NCBI GenBank assembly: GCA_018335935.1
Contig: JAGXRG010000012.1
Location: forward strand, 124,001-188,000
Direction of reading: 5' to 3'
DNA from: Chitinophagaceae bacterium
Lineage (GTDB): Bacteria > Bacteroidota > Bacteroidia > Chitinophagales > Chitinophagaceae
Length of the DNA: 64,000 nucleotides
Shown: one piece after another, positions 15,846 to 25,508 of the stretch
Position numbering within the stretch: position 1 is the stretch's first letter
Layout: every line of letters begins with the position of its first letter
Position numbers and translations under genes: made by a program
Notes under the pieces: generated by a model
Told to the model about the DNA's origin: nothing
What the model saw: only the letters and a program-made list of their open reading frames with translations
Database searches by the model: none

Positions 15846-17756
15846 CTATTTTGCTTCATCAGCATTTTCATTACCTTCTAATTTAGCTCTGATATCTGCT
15901 AAAGAACCTAAATCTCCAAGCGTAGCTTTTTCTACTTTAGATTGGATATTTTTTACAGCTTTCTTTGTTTTTTCATTTTCAGCTATAGCTTCTTTTTTTG
16001 CAGTTTCTTTTTCATCGGCCTGAACTTTTTCCCAAATTCTGGTATGACTTAATAGAATTCTTTTTTCGTTTCTATCGAATTCAATCACTACGAATTGAGT
16101 GGTTTCTTCAGCATTAACTTGCTTACCATCTTCTTTAAATAAATGACGAGCAGGTGCATAACCTTCTAAACCATAAGCTAATTGTACTAAAGCTCCTCTA
16201 TCATCTTTCTTAGTAACTGTTCCTTCGTGAGTAGTTCCTATTCCGAAAGTTTCTTCTAAGCTATTCCAAGGATCTTCTTCTAATTGTTTATGACCTAATT
16301 GAAGTTTACGATTTTCTTTATCGATAGACATAATAATGGTATCGATAGTTTCTCCAACTTTAGTGAATTCACCAGGGTGATTTAAACGCTTCATCCAACT
16401 TAAATCACTAATATGAATCATACCACCAATGCCAGATTCTAATTCAACAAACACGCCATAAGGAGTTATGTTTTTAACTGTTCCTACATGTTTGCTTGCT
16501 TCTGGGAATTTATTTTCAATAGTTTCCCAAGGATCTTCTGTCATTTGTTTGATAGATAAACTCATTTTACGAGCTTCTTTATCAAGAGTTACAATCTTAG
16601 CTTCATGCTCTGCTCCCATTTTAAAGAACTCTTTAGCATTAATTGGTGTATTAGCCCAAGTAATTTCACTTACGTGTACTAAACCTTCAACACCTGGTTG
16701 AATTTCTAAGAATGAACCGTAATCTTCAATATTTACTACTTTACCTTTAACAATAGCACCTTCAACTAAAGTTTCTGGTAACACATCCCAAGGGTGTGGA
16801 GTTAATTGTTTTAAACCTAAGCTGATACGTTTTTTATCATCATCAAAATCTAAAACTACTACTTGTAATTTTTGATCCATTTTCAACACCTCTGCAGGGT
16901 GAGAGATTCTTCCCCATGAAATATCTGTAATGTATAATAAACCATCTAATCCACCTAAATCCATAAAGGCACCAAAGTCAGTAATGTTTTTAACAATACC
17001 TTCTAATACTTGGCCTTTCTCTAATTTACCCATGATTTCTGCACGTTGTGCTTCGATATCACTTTCGATTAAAGCTTTATGACTTACAACAGCATTTTTA
17101 ATTTGCTCATTAACTTTAACTACTTTAAACTCCATGGTTTTACCCACAAATTGGTCGTAGTCTGTTACTGGTTTCACATCAATTTGAGAACCTGGTAAGA
17201 AGGTTTCCATACCAAATACATCTACAATAAGTCCACCTTTAGTTTTGTTAGTTACAATACCTGTAACTACTTCGCCTGTTTTGTGTAACTCAAGAATACG
17301 TTCCCAAGCACGTTGTAAACGAGCCTGACGACGACTTAAATGTAAATGACCTTGACGATCTTCTTTTTCAACTACTAATACTTCTACAACATCGCCAATA
17401 GATAAAGAAGGCAAATCTCTAAATTCATTTAAAGAAATTAAACCATCACTTTTAAATCCAATGTTAATAACAGCATCAGTTTTAGTTAAACCCACTACAT
17501 CTCCATTTAAAATTTCACCATCGTTAATTGTAACGAATGTGGCATCATAAACTTTGTCGTAGTTTGCTTTTTGTTCTTCACTGTAATGACTAACATTACG
17601 TTTGTCAACAGTCCAGTCAAAATCATCATGAGAAGTAGCAATTACTTCCGGTTGAGGTGCTTTTGTTGTCGCAGTAGTTTCTGTAGCTTCTGTAGTTTCA
17701 GCAGCAACAGCATTCTCCTCAGCATCTGCGTTTAATTGTTTAAAAAATAAATTCAT
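15846..17756 (-). CDS. rpsA: Ribosomal protein bS1
   Basis: At 636 residues it carries a roughly 60-residue acidic, Ala/Thr-rich N-terminal extension and six S1 RNA-binding repeats. Repeats 3-6 show the typical DFGAFMDLGGLDGLLYITDIS, YGSFLEIQPGVEGLVHVSEI and YGVFVELESGIGGMIHISDLS forms. bS1 delivers mRNA to the 30S subunit, which matters in a lineage with little Shine-Dalgarno use. The ORF track start (17852) is 32 codons too early: that stretch contains a TACTTTTG promoter box and a leader hairpin. The ATG at 17756 is the better start. A clear terminator follows. Confidence 0.96.
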   Translation of the reverse strand: MNLFFKQLNADAEENAVAAETTEATETTATTKAPQPEVIATSHDDFDWTVDKRNVSHYSEEQKANYDKVYDATFVTINDGEILNGDVVGLTKTDAVINIGFKSDGLISLNEFRDLPSLSIGDVVEVLVVEKEDRQGHLHLSRRQARLQRAWERILELHKTGEVVTGIVTNKTKGGLIVDVFGMETFLPGSQIDVKPVTDYDQFVGKTMEFKVVKVNEQIKNAVVSHKALIESDIEAQRAEIMGKLEKGQVLEGIVKNITDFGAFMDLGGLDGLLYITDISWGRISHPAEVLKMDQKLQVVVLDFDDDKKRISLGLKQLTPHPWDVLPETLVEGAIVKGKVVNIEDYGSFLEIQPGVEGLVHVSEITWANTPINAKEFFKMGAEHEAKIVTLDKEARKMSLSIKQMTEDPWETIENKFPEASKHVGTVKNITPYGVFVELESGIGGMIHISDLSWMKRLNHPGEFTKVGETIDTIIMSIDKENRKLQLGHKQLEEDPWNSLEETFGIGTTHEGTVTKKDDRGALVQLAYGLEGYAPARHLFKEDGKQVNAEETTQFVVIEFDRNEKRILLSHTRIWEKVQADEKETAKKEAIAENEKTKKAVKNIQSKVEKATLGDLGSLADIRAKLEGNENADEAK

Positions 17757-17761
17757 AATAA

Positions 17762-17794
17762 AACCCGATTTTTTTAATTCGGGGTGCAAAAGTA
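17762..17794 (-). promoter_or_regulatory. rpsA promoter box and 5' leader hairpin
   Basis: On the minus strand TACTTTTG (17787-17794) is followed directly by GCACCCCGA, a T/A-rich loop, and TCGGG. This forms a 5-bp CCCGA/TCGGG stem at the very 5' end of the transcript. The layout resembles the rplS leader. No -33 TTTG at the usual distance. Confidence 0.65.
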
Positions 17795-18012
17795 TGTGTT
17801 TTAAACTAAAGATTGAGGAATTTTGACGTAAATTTGAATGATAATAAAACAAATAATCTCTTGTAAAAGATTATTAAAAAATCATTCTACGAGCAATTTC
17901 GTAAAAATAATGTTAAATGCTTTTAAAAGATGACTGTCGTATTATCATATTCATTTACTTGCAACTATAAAGGCACAATATTTGAAAACCTAATATTAGA
18001 AAAAATAGAATT

Positions 18013-19530
18013 ATGAAACTAAAACAAATTTTATCGATTGCAGCCATTAGTGCCACTACAGCAATTATAAGTGTTTGGGCTTTTGGTAAATTTTCGCAAA
18101 AAAGATTTACAGGTGAGCAAGAAGCTGGTAAAATTCCAGCTAATTATGTGAGATATGATGGTAATAACAAAGTTCCTGCAGCTATTGACTTTACTGCTCC
18201 TGCAACATCAGCAACACCAGCAGTAGTGCACATTAAAACAAAAACTAAAGCAAAACAAGTAAGCAATAATCTTCCACGTCAACGAAACCCTTTCAGTGAC
18301 ATGTTTGGCGGAGAAATGTTTGATGAATTCTTTAATGGTCCAAGAATGTCTATCATTCCTGAGCAAAGAGCAAGTGGTAGTGGAGTAATTATCAGTGATG
18401 ATGGATTCATCATTACCAATAATCACGTGGTTGCTGGTGCTGACGAAATAACAGTTACTTTATCGAACAAAAAAAATTACAAAGCATCAATTATTGGTAC
18501 CGATCCTAATACAGATTTAGCAGTCATTAAAGTTGAAGCAACAGGTTTACCCTATTTAATTTATGGTAATAGTGATGAGGCTAAATTAGGACAATGGGTT
18601 TTAGCAATTGGTTATCCTTTAAATCTTGATGTTACCGTAACAGCTGGAATAGTTAGTGCAAAAGCAAGAAATATAGGTATTATCAATCCTAATAATAATG
18701 CTGAAGCTAAAAATCCTGTAGAATCTTTTATTCAAACTGATGCAGCAGTAAATCCAGGAAATTCTGGTGGTGCATTAATTAATTTAAATGGAGAAGTTAT
18801 TGGTATTAACTCTGCTATTGCTTCTCAAAATGGAAGTTATATTGGTTATTCTTATGCTATTCCTATCAACATTGCCAAAAAAGTGGTGAACGATATTATA
18901 AAATATGGTACTGTTCAAAGAGCTTATTTAGGCATTACTTATGTAGGTGAAAATGTATCAGAAGAACAAAAGAAAGCCGAAGGTATAAAAGATGGTGAAG
19001 GTGTTTTTGTAACAGGTGTTACAGAAAATGGTGCAGCTGAAACTGCTGGATTGAAGAAAGGTGATTTTATTACTAAGCTTAATGGAGTTTCTGTTAAAAC
19101 AGGACCGGAAATGGTTGAACAAATTGCTCGTTACAAACCAGGTGATAAAATTTCTATCACGTATACTCGTGATGGAAAAGAATTGGTTACTAATGCCGTG
19201 CTTAAAAACAAAATCAATACAACAGCTATTGTAAAAGGTAGTTCTCTAATTGAAAAATTAGGTGGCGAGTTTGCTACAGTAGATAAAAAAACAGCTCAGG
19301 CTAATGAAATTTCAGGCGGTGTAGTCATTAAAAAAATTAATGGTGGAGCTTTAAAAAATTCTAGAATACAAGAAGGGTTTGTAATCACTAGTGTTAATGG
19401 CGATGAAGTTAAAAATCTTGATGAATTCAATGAATTAATGAAGAACATTAAAGGCAATATTTATTTCGATGGTATTTACCCTGGTTTTACAGAAACATAC
19501 AGATACCCAATTCGAATAAACGATAATTAA
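18013..19530 (+). CDS. HtrA/DegP family periplasmic serine protease
   Basis: The N-terminus is a membrane or signal segment (LSIAAISATTAIISVWAFG). The trypsin-like triad is visible as His about 138 (ITNNHVV), Asp about 168 (NTDLAVIKV) and Ser about 251 (PGNSGGALI). Two PDZ domains follow: the first starts near AYLGITYVGE, the second near the C-terminus is shorter and more diverged. At 505 residues it fits DegP/DegQ-like envelope proteases that degrade or refold misfolded proteins. It is divergent from rpsA. A terminator hairpin lies 16 bp after the stop, so it is probably monocistronic. Confidence 0.93.
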   Translation: MKLKQILSIAAISATTAIISVWAFGKFSQKRFTGEQEAGKIPANYVRYDGNNKVPAAIDFTAPATSATPAVVHIKTKTKAKQVSNNLPRQRNPFSDMFGGEMFDEFFNGPRMSIIPEQRASGSGVIISDDGFIITNNHVVAGADEITVTLSNKKNYKASIIGTDPNTDLAVIKVEATGLPYLIYGNSDEAKLGQWVLAIGYPLNLDVTVTAGIVSAKARNIGIINPNNNAEAKNPVESFIQTDAAVNPGNSGGALINLNGEVIGINSAIASQNGSYIGYSYAIPINIAKKVVNDIIKYGTVQRAYLGITYVGENVSEEQKKAEGIKDGEGVFVTGVTENGAAETAGLKKGDFITKLNGVSVKTGPEMVEQIARYKPGDKISITYTRDGKELVTNAVLKNKINTTAIVKGSSLIEKLGGEFATVDKKTAQANEISGGVVIKKINGGALKNSRIQEGFVITSVNGDEVKNLDEFNELMKNIKGNIYFDGIYPGFTETYRYPIRINDN

Positions 19531-19545
19531 TTTCAATAAGTTTTT

Positions 19546-19575
19546 AAATGCCGAGTAACTCACTCGGCATTTTTA
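19546..19575 (+). terminator. Terminator downstream of htrA
   Basis: A 9-bp perfect stem (ATGCCGAGT / ACTCGGCAT) with an AACTC loop and a T5 tail, 16 bases after the stop. Confidence 0.88.
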
Positions 19576-19611
19576 TTTTCATCGGCTTATTTTTACCACA
19601 AAATAATTTTC

Positions 19612-21129
19612 ATGCAATTTTTAAAAGACTTACATATTCAACAAAACAATCAAGGTGTTTCTACAGGAATAAAATGGATTACCACCTCTGGCACATCCAT
19701 TCAAAGCTACTCTCCTGTTGATGGAAAATTGATTGGTTCAGTTGAGAGTGCAGATGAAACATCTTTCAACAAAGTAATTAAAGTTGCTCAAGAGGGTTTT
19801 ATTCAATGGCGACAAATACCAGCCCCACAACGTGGAGAAATTGTTCGTCAGGTTGGTGAAGCTCTTAGAAAATATAAAGAACCATTAGGGAAATTAGTAA
19901 GCTACGAAATGGGCAAAAGCCTACAAGAAGGTTTGGGTGAAGTACAAGAAATGATTGATATCTGTGATTTTGCAGTTGGGCTATCCAGACAATTATATGG
20001 CCTAACCATGCATAGTGAAAGACCCAATCATAGAATGTACGAACAATGGCATCCATTAGGAATTGTTGGCATCATTTCAGCATTTAATTTTCCTGTTGCT
20101 GTTTGGAGCTGGAATGCATCATTGGCTTGGGTTTGTGGCAATGTTTGTATTTGGAAGCCTAGTGAAAAAACACCATTATGTGGCATTGCTATTCAACATA
20201 TTGTTGCAGAAGTTTTCGAGAAAAACAATGTTCCTGAAGGCGTGAATTGTTTGGTTCAAGGTGGAAGAGAAGTTGGTGAATGGATGAGTAATAACACCAA
20301 CATTCCATTAATAAGTGCAACTGGTAGCACAAGAATGGGAAAGGCTGTAAGTGCCGTTGTTGCTGCTCGTTTAGGCAAAACCATTTTAGAACTTGGAGGA
20401 AATAACGCCATCATCATTTCTCAACATGCTGACTTAGACATGGCTTTAATTGGTGCTTTATTTGGTGCAGTTGGCACTGCTGGTCAGCGTTGTACAACAA
20501 CTCGAAGATTAATTGTTCATGAAGAAATCTATGAAGTGTTTAAAGAAAAATTAGTTAAAGCCTATCGGCAAATTAAAATTGGGGATCCTTTGGATTCTAA
20601 CAATCATGTAGGCCCATTAATAGATAAAGATGCAGTAAACATGTATTTAAACTCAATTGAACAATGTAAACAACAAGGTGGTAAATTTATTGTTGAAGGA
20701 AAGGTTTTAGAGAATTTTGAAAGTGGTTGTTATGTTCAGCCATGTATTGCTGAAGTAACTAATGAATTACAAATTGTTCAATACGAAACTTTTGCTCCTA
20801 TTTTGTATATCATGAAATACAAAACAATTGATGAAGCAATAGCTATGCAAAATAATGTGCCACAAGGCTTATCTTCTAGCATATTCACTTTAAATATGAG
20901 GGAAGCAGAACAATTTTTATCTTGTACTGGAAGTGATTGTGGTATTGCTAATGTAAATATTGGTACTAGTGGTGCAGAAATTGGTGGTGCTTTTGGTGGA
21001 GAAAAAGAAACAGGTGGTGGCAGAGAAAGTGGTAGTGATGCTTGGAAAGCTTATATGAGAAGACAAACCAATACTATTAATTGGGGAAGCAGTTTACCTT
21101 TAGCACAAGGAATTAAATTTGATTTATAA
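19612..21129 (+). CDS. Aldehyde dehydrogenase, ALDH7 type (aminoadipate-semialdehyde/P6C dehydrogenase-like)
   Basis: A 505-residue NAD(P)-dependent aldehyde dehydrogenase. The ELGGNNAII motif holds the general-base Glu, and [12 protein letters not shown] the catalytic Cys. The C-terminal [27 protein letters not shown] pattern is characteristic of ALDH7, the group oxidising 2-aminoadipate semialdehyde in lysine breakdown. The N-terminal W in [12 protein letters not shown] and KPSEKTPL also match. Lysine catabolism is a family-based guess since no other lysine genes are adjacent. A UPF0173 hydrolase gene starts 10 bp after the stop, so the two are likely co-transcribed. Confidence 0.88.
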   Translation: MQFLKDLHIQQNNQGVSTGIKWITTSGTSIQSYSPVDGKLIGSVESADETSFNKVIKVAQEGFIQWRQIPAPQRGEIVRQVGEALRKYKEPLGKLVSYEMGKSLQEGLGEVQEMIDICDFAVGLSRQLYGLTMHSERPNHRMYEQWHPLGIVGIISAFNFPVAVWSWNASLAWVCGNVCIWKPSEKTPLCGIAIQHIVAEVFEKNNVPEGVNCLVQGGREVGEWMSNNTNIPLISATGSTRMGKAVSAVVAARLGKTILELGGNNAIIISQHADLDMALIGALFGAVGTAGQRCTTTRRLIVHEEIYEVFKEKLVKAYRQIKIGDPLDSNNHVGPLIDKDAVNMYLNSIEQCKQQGGKFIVEGKVLENFESGCYVQPCIAEVTNELQIVQYETFAPILYIMKYKTIDEAIAMQNNVPQGLSSSIFTLNMREAEQFLSCTGSDCGIANVNIGTSGAEIGGAFGGEKETGGGRESGSDAWKAYMRRQTNTINWGSSLPLAQGIKFDL

Positions 21130-21139
21130 AAATATTTTC

Positions 21140-21820
21140 ATGAAAATTACTTATTACGGTCATGCTTGTTTTTTGGTTGAACTTAAAGGCAAAAAAATAT
21201 TATTCGATCCATTTATTTCTGGTAATGAATTGGCTAAAGAAATTGATGTTAATAGTATTGAAGCTGATTTTATTTTACAATCTCATGGTCATGCCGATCA
21301 CATACTAGATACAGTTTCAATTGCAAAAAGAACAGCTGCTAAAGTGGTTACCAATTGGGAAATTCACGAGTGGCTTAACAAGCAAGGCGTCAGCAATACA
21401 CATCCTATGAACATTGGTGGCAAATGGAATTTTGATGGCATAACTATTAAATGTGTAACTGCAATACACAGTAGTGGGCTACCAGATGGAACTTATGGTG
21501 GAAATCCAATGGGATTTCTAGTAATGACAGATGAAGCCAATATTTATTATGCTGGTGATACTGCACTTACTTATGATATGAAACTCATTCCTTCTTGGTG
21601 CAATGTAGATGTAGCTTTTTTACCTATTGGAGATAATTTTACTATGGATGCCCAAGATGCTTTAACTGCCAGCAATTTTATAGAATGTAATAAAATTGTT
21701 GCTATGCATTTTGACACTTTTGGATTTATCAAAATAGATCACAAGGCAGTAATTAAATTATTTGAAGGAAATAATAATACCATAAAGCTTCCTCGAATTG
21801 GAGAAAGCTTTACTATTTAG
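21140..21820 (+). CDS. UPF0173 family metal-dependent hydrolase (metallo-beta-lactamase fold)
   Basis: The protein has the metallo-beta-lactamase metal motif SHGHADH, preceded by YYGHACFLVELKGKKILFDPF and followed by YYAGDTALTYDM and the late MHFDTF. This is the UPF0173 (YtkL-like) pattern. The ORF track starts at 21119 but overlaps the upstream stop; the ATG at 21140 directly precedes the conserved KITYYGHA strand and gives 226 residues, the normal length. The substrate is unknown. It follows the ALDH7 gene closely; the convergent msrA stop is only 3 bp beyond its own. Confidence 0.88.
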   Translation: MKITYYGHACFLVELKGKKILFDPFISGNELAKEIDVNSIEADFILQSHGHADHILDTVSIAKRTAAKVVTNWEIHEWLNKQGVSNTHPMNIGGKWNFDGITIKCVTAIHSSGLPDGTYGGNPMGFLVMTDEANIYYAGDTALTYDMKLIPSWCNVDVAFLPIGDNFTMDAQDALTASNFIECNKIVAMHFDTFGFIKIDHKAVIKLFEGNNNTIKLPRIGESFTI

Positions 21821-21823
21821 GCA

Positions 21824-22480
21824 TTATTGGTTTTTCTTCAGTTTATCTTTAAATACTTTTTTAAATTTTTCAACTTTAGGCGTTATCACAATTCTGCAAT
21901 AACCATTAGTATTTTCATTATTATTATAATAGTTCTGATGATAAGCTTCAGCACTATAAAAATTTGTAAAAGGCTCAATTGCAGTTACAATGGGGTTTGC
22001 ATAAATTCCTTCATTATCAAGTGCTGTTTTATATAATTCAGCTTTTTCTTTTTGTTCTGTAGAATGATAGAATATTACACTTCTGTACTGAGGTCCAATA
22101 TCTGCACCTTGTTGATTTAATGTTGTTGGATCATGAGTCTTCCAAAATACTTCTAATAACTCATCAAAGCTGATTATAGCTGAATCGTATATGATTTGCA
22201 AAGCCTCTGCATGACCAGTTTGCTTTCCACAAACTTCCTCATAGCTAGGTTCAATAACATGGCCTCCACTGTATCCACTAGTTACTTTAATTACTCCATT
22301 CAGTTGCTGAAAAATGGCTTCAGTACACCAAAAACAACCATTAGCAAAAGTGGCTACAGATTCATTTTGTTGAAGAATAATTGAAGTTTTAGGTAATTGT
22401 TGGTTCATATTTTTTTGTTGTTGTGCACAGGAATAAAAACTTAGAATTATAAATTGAGAGCAAATTAAAATCAGTTTCAT
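21824..22480 (-). CDS. msrA: Peptide-methionine (S)-S-oxide reductase, secreted/lipoprotein form
   Basis: MsrA reduces methionine S-sulfoxide. The catalytic GCFWCTEAIF is at about residues 48-57, with GGHVIEPSYEEVCGKQTGHAEALQI and GPQYRSVIF beyond. The start at 22480 is preferred over the ORF track (22603) because it opens a typical export signal, MKLILICSQFIILSFYSC, whose Cys at 18 could be lipidated although the lipobox (FYSC) is not perfect. This places the enzyme in the envelope, fitting repair of oxidised surface proteins. It is divergent from a secreted subtilase gene. Confidence 0.92.
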   Translation of the reverse strand: MKLILICSQFIILSFYSCAQQQKNMNQQLPKTSIILQQNESVATFANGCFWCTEAIFQQLNGVIKVTSGYSGGHVIEPSYEEVCGKQTGHAEALQIIYDSAIISFDELLEVFWKTHDPTTLNQQGADIGPQYRSVIFYHSTEQKEKAELYKTALDNEGIYANPIVTAIEPFTNFYSAEAYHQNYYNNNENTNGYCRIVITPKVEKFKKVFKDKLKKNQ

Positions 22481-22594
22481 AGTTAAAATAGTTAAATATC
22501 TGAAATAGTAAACCTTAAACTTTTTCTTAAAATTCAAAGCAAAATCTTCAATAACCAATGCTAAGTCGCAAATTTGTGTATAAGATTTTTTTTC

Positions 22595-24250
22595 ATGAGA
22601 CAATTATTGTGCCTAGTTTTCCTAATCATTTTTTCTACAACCTCATCCTATGCTCAACTAGTTCCTAAAAACTGGTATCACTTAGATGTTGAACAAGATT
22701 CTTTCTATGGAATTAGTCTACAAAAAGCATATCAATTTCTTCAACAAAAAAAGATTGTAGCAAAGCCAATTGTAGTAGCTGTTTTAGATTCTGGTATTGA
22801 TACTTTACATGAAGACTTAAAAAATATACTTTGGCATAATCCAAAAGAAATTCCTAGTAATAATATTGATGACGACAATAATGGTTATATTGATGATGTT
22901 TTTGGTTGGAATTTTTTAGGAAATATAAAGGGGGAGAATATATCAAAAGCAAGTAGCGAAAAATCGAGAATCTATTATCGCTATAAAGAAAAATTTAATA
23001 CCCCTAATTTAGATACAACTTCTTTTTCGCAAATTGAAAAAACTAATTTTCAACTTTGGTTAAAAGCATCAAAATCTTTAAACTATTCTGCAGATGACGA
23101 AATGGAGTTGAGTTTAATCAAAGGAACACTAAAAATTATTAGAAGGTTTAACGATGTTATTCAAAAGGAAATGGGTATAGATACTTTCACTGCACATGAG
23201 TTAGAAAAATTTGAACCCAAAACGCCCGAAGCTAAACAATGCAAATATGGATATTTAACTAGTTTAAGATTATTAGAAATTAATGCAGATGAAAAAAATA
23301 GCACAGTATTATCTCAACTAGAAGAATATGTAGAAGCTAAAGAAAGTGATGTAGCATCAAAAAATGAAGAACCTTACAATTATAGAAAAAATATTGTTGG
23401 AGATGATGAAAATAATATCAAAGACAAATCTTATGGTAATGCTGATGTTATGGGCCCCACTCCCAATCATGGTACACATGTATCTGGTATAATTGCTGCT
23501 GATAGAAATAATAAAAAGGGGATGGATGGAATTGCTGATCATGCAAAAATTATGTTGTTAAGAGTTGTACCCGATGGAGATGAATACGATAAAGATGTTG
23601 CACTTGCAATTTTTTATGCTGTTGATCATGGTGCTAAAGTCATAAACATGAGTTTTGGCAAAGAATTCTCTCCGCAAAAACATTGGGTGGATAGTGCTTT
23701 ATTATATGCACAACAAAAAGATGTTTTAGTTGTTCATGCTGCAGGCAATGATGCTAAAAATATTGATAGCATAGCTTCATATCCAAGTCCACATTTATTG
23801 AACAATAAAAAACTATATAACTATATTACAGTTGGAGCAAGTTCTGATTTTAATATTTCAGCATTTAACTTAATTGCAAATTTTAGCAATTATGGTAAAA
23901 GTACTGTAGATGTTTATGCTCCAGGAGTAAAAATATACTCAACCCTACCAGGTGGTAATCAATATGGCAATCATCAAGGCACAAGTATGGCTGCACCAGT
24001 TGTTGCTGGTATTGCAGCAGTATTAAGAAGTTATTTTCCAAGTTTAACAGCAGCACAAACCAAAGAAATTATATTACAAAGTGTTACAATACCCGATGAA
24101 TCAATAACACTTCAACTTAGAAAGAATAGTAATACAGAACCTCTACTTATTAGAAATACTTGTGTTTCTGGAGGAATTGCAAATGCAGCAAATGCAGTTA
24201 AACTTGCTTTTACTATAGACCAGAACAATAAAAAAAATATGAAGCAATAG
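22595..24250 (+). CDS. Secreted subtilisin-like (S8) serine protease with a large insertion
   Basis: A signal peptide ends near SSYAQ (residue 21). The S8 triad is Asp about 65 (VAVLDSGID), His about 292 (NHGTHVSG) and Ser about 464 (GTSMAAPVVAG). Between Asp and His lie some 225 residues, versus about 30-40 in subtilisin, so a charged, mostly helical insertion separates the two halves of the active site. The ORF track start at 22574 is a TTG inside a promoter-like CAAATTTG; the ATG at 22595 gives the signal peptide. No propeptide domain or sorting domain (such as a T9SS C-terminal domain) is evident. Confidence 0.88.
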   Translation: MRQLLCLVFLIIFSTTSSYAQLVPKNWYHLDVEQDSFYGISLQKAYQFLQQKKIVAKPIVVAVLDSGIDTLHEDLKNILWHNPKEIPSNNIDDDNNGYIDDVFGWNFLGNIKGENISKASSEKSRIYYRYKEKFNTPNLDTTSFSQIEKTNFQLWLKASKSLNYSADDEMELSLIKGTLKIIRRFNDVIQKEMGIDTFTAHELEKFEPKTPEAKQCKYGYLTSLRLLEINADEKNSTVLSQLEEYVEAKESDVASKNEEPYNYRKNIVGDDENNIKDKSYGNADVMGPTPNHGTHVSGIIAADRNNKKGMDGIADHAKIMLLRVVPDGDEYDKDVALAIFYAVDHGAKVINMSFGKEFSPQKHWVDSALLYAQQKDVLVVHAAGNDAKNIDSIASYPSPHLLNNKKLYNYITVGASSDFNISAFNLIANFSNYGKSTVDVYAPGVKIYSTLPGGNQYGNHQGTSMAAPVVAGIAAVLRSYFPSLTAAQTKEIILQSVTIPDESITLQLRKNSNTEPLLIRNTCVSGGIANAANAVKLAFTIDQNNKKNMKQ

Positions 24251-24316
24251 ACTAATAAAATTCATATTAGTAATTACTCGTATAAATATATTTTCTTTGT
24301 AATAAGTTATTTAAAA

Positions 24317-25504
24317 ATGAAGCAATTTGATGTTCCACATATTTACAAAAGCAGTTTATTAAGCAGTATAAAAGAACAGCGAAAACAGGATGATCGATTA
24401 AAAAAAGATTTTACACCTACACTTTTAAATTATGGTAGTTTACAAATTTATTTAGCCCGACATTTTGGCTTTTGTTATGGTGTTGAAAATGCCATTGAAA
24501 TTGCTTTTAAAACTATTGAAGAAAATAAAGGAAAGAAGATTTACTTATTGAGTGAAATGATTCACAATCCAAAAGTTAATGCAGATTTAAAAAACTTAGG
24601 AGTCATTTTTTTACAAGATACTTATGGCAATCAATTGATTTCTTTTGATGAAATTACAAGCGATGATGTTGTTATTATTCCTGCATTTGGCACTACATTA
24701 GAGATTGAATCAATTTTAAAAGAAAAAGGTATTACTATTGAAAAATACAATACTACTTGCCCTTTTGTTGAGAAAGTTTGGAATCGTGGCGAACAAATTG
24801 CAAAAAAAGGATACAGCATAATTGTTCATGGAAAATCGAGACACGAAGAAACCAGAGCTACATTTTCACAAGTATCTATTTATACACCAACAATTGTAAT
24901 TGAGAACATGAAAGAAGCCATGAGATTGGCTTTATACATGACTAAACAATTACCTCATGCTAGTTTTTATAGAGAATTTGCCGGAAGATTTTCGAAGAAT
25001 TTTGATATTCAGAAAGATTTACAACGATTTGGTGTGGTAAACCAAACCACTCAATTAGCAACCGACACACAAGCCATTTCTGATTATTTAAAAAATTATA
25101 TCATGAAATTTTATCAGCTTACCCCAGAAACAATTTCTGAAAAATTTGCTGATACTAGAGATACTTTATGTTATGCCACAAACGATAACCAAAGTGCTGT
25201 AATAGGCATGTTAGAAACTGAAGCTGATATAGCCATTGTTGTTGGAGGAAGAAATAGTAGCAATACTTCTCATTTAGTTGAATTGTGTGAAGTTAAACTA
25301 CCAACTTATTTTATTGATGAAGCAAGTAAACTAATTAGTGCAACTGAAATAATACATTGTGATTGGAAAACAAAAGAAGAATCAATCATAGAAAACTATC
25401 TTCCCAAAAAAGAACAAACAAAAATTTTAATCACGAGTGGAGCAAGTTGCCCAGATGCTGTTGTTGAAAAAGTAATCAATAGATTAGTTTCATTTTTTAA
25501 TTAA
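24317..25504 (+). CDS. ispH: 4-hydroxy-3-methylbut-2-enyl diphosphate reductase
   Basis: IspH (LytB) makes IPP and DMAPP in the last step of the MEP pathway. The three cluster-binding Cys are visible at about 53 (HFGFCYGV), 148 (TTCPFVEKVW) and 378 (TSGASCPD). HGKSRHEET and VVGGRNSSNTSHL are also conserved. At 395 residues it is about 80 longer than the E. coli protein, owing to an N-terminal extension of about 40 residues and an insertion around 200-260; this longer form is known in Bacteroidota. The aldose-epimerase-like gene starts 4 bp after the stop. Confidence 0.93.
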   Translation: MKQFDVPHIYKSSLLSSIKEQRKQDDRLKKDFTPTLLNYGSLQIYLARHFGFCYGVENAIEIAFKTIEENKGKKIYLLSEMIHNPKVNADLKNLGVIFLQDTYGNQLISFDEITSDDVVIIPAFGTTLEIESILKEKGITIEKYNTTCPFVEKVWNRGEQIAKKGYSIIVHGKSRHEETRATFSQVSIYTPTIVIENMKEAMRLALYMTKQLPHASFYREFAGRFSKNFDIQKDLQRFGVVNQTTQLATDTQAISDYLKNYIMKFYQLTPETISEKFADTRDTLCYATNDNQSAVIGMLETEADIAIVVGGRNSSNTSHLVELCEVKLPTYFIDEASKLISATEIIHCDWKTKEESIIENYLPKKEQTKILITSGASCPDAVVEKVINRLVSFFN

Positions 25505-25508
25505 TGAT

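Noticed and set aside
17757-17852. N-terminal extension of rpsA as given in the ORF track
   Set aside because: The stretch contains the promoter box and leader hairpin, so it is unlikely to be translated.
22481-22603. Longer msrA start at 22603
   Set aside because: It would bury the export signal and overlap the divergent subtilase start; the ATG at 22480 gives a proper signal peptide.
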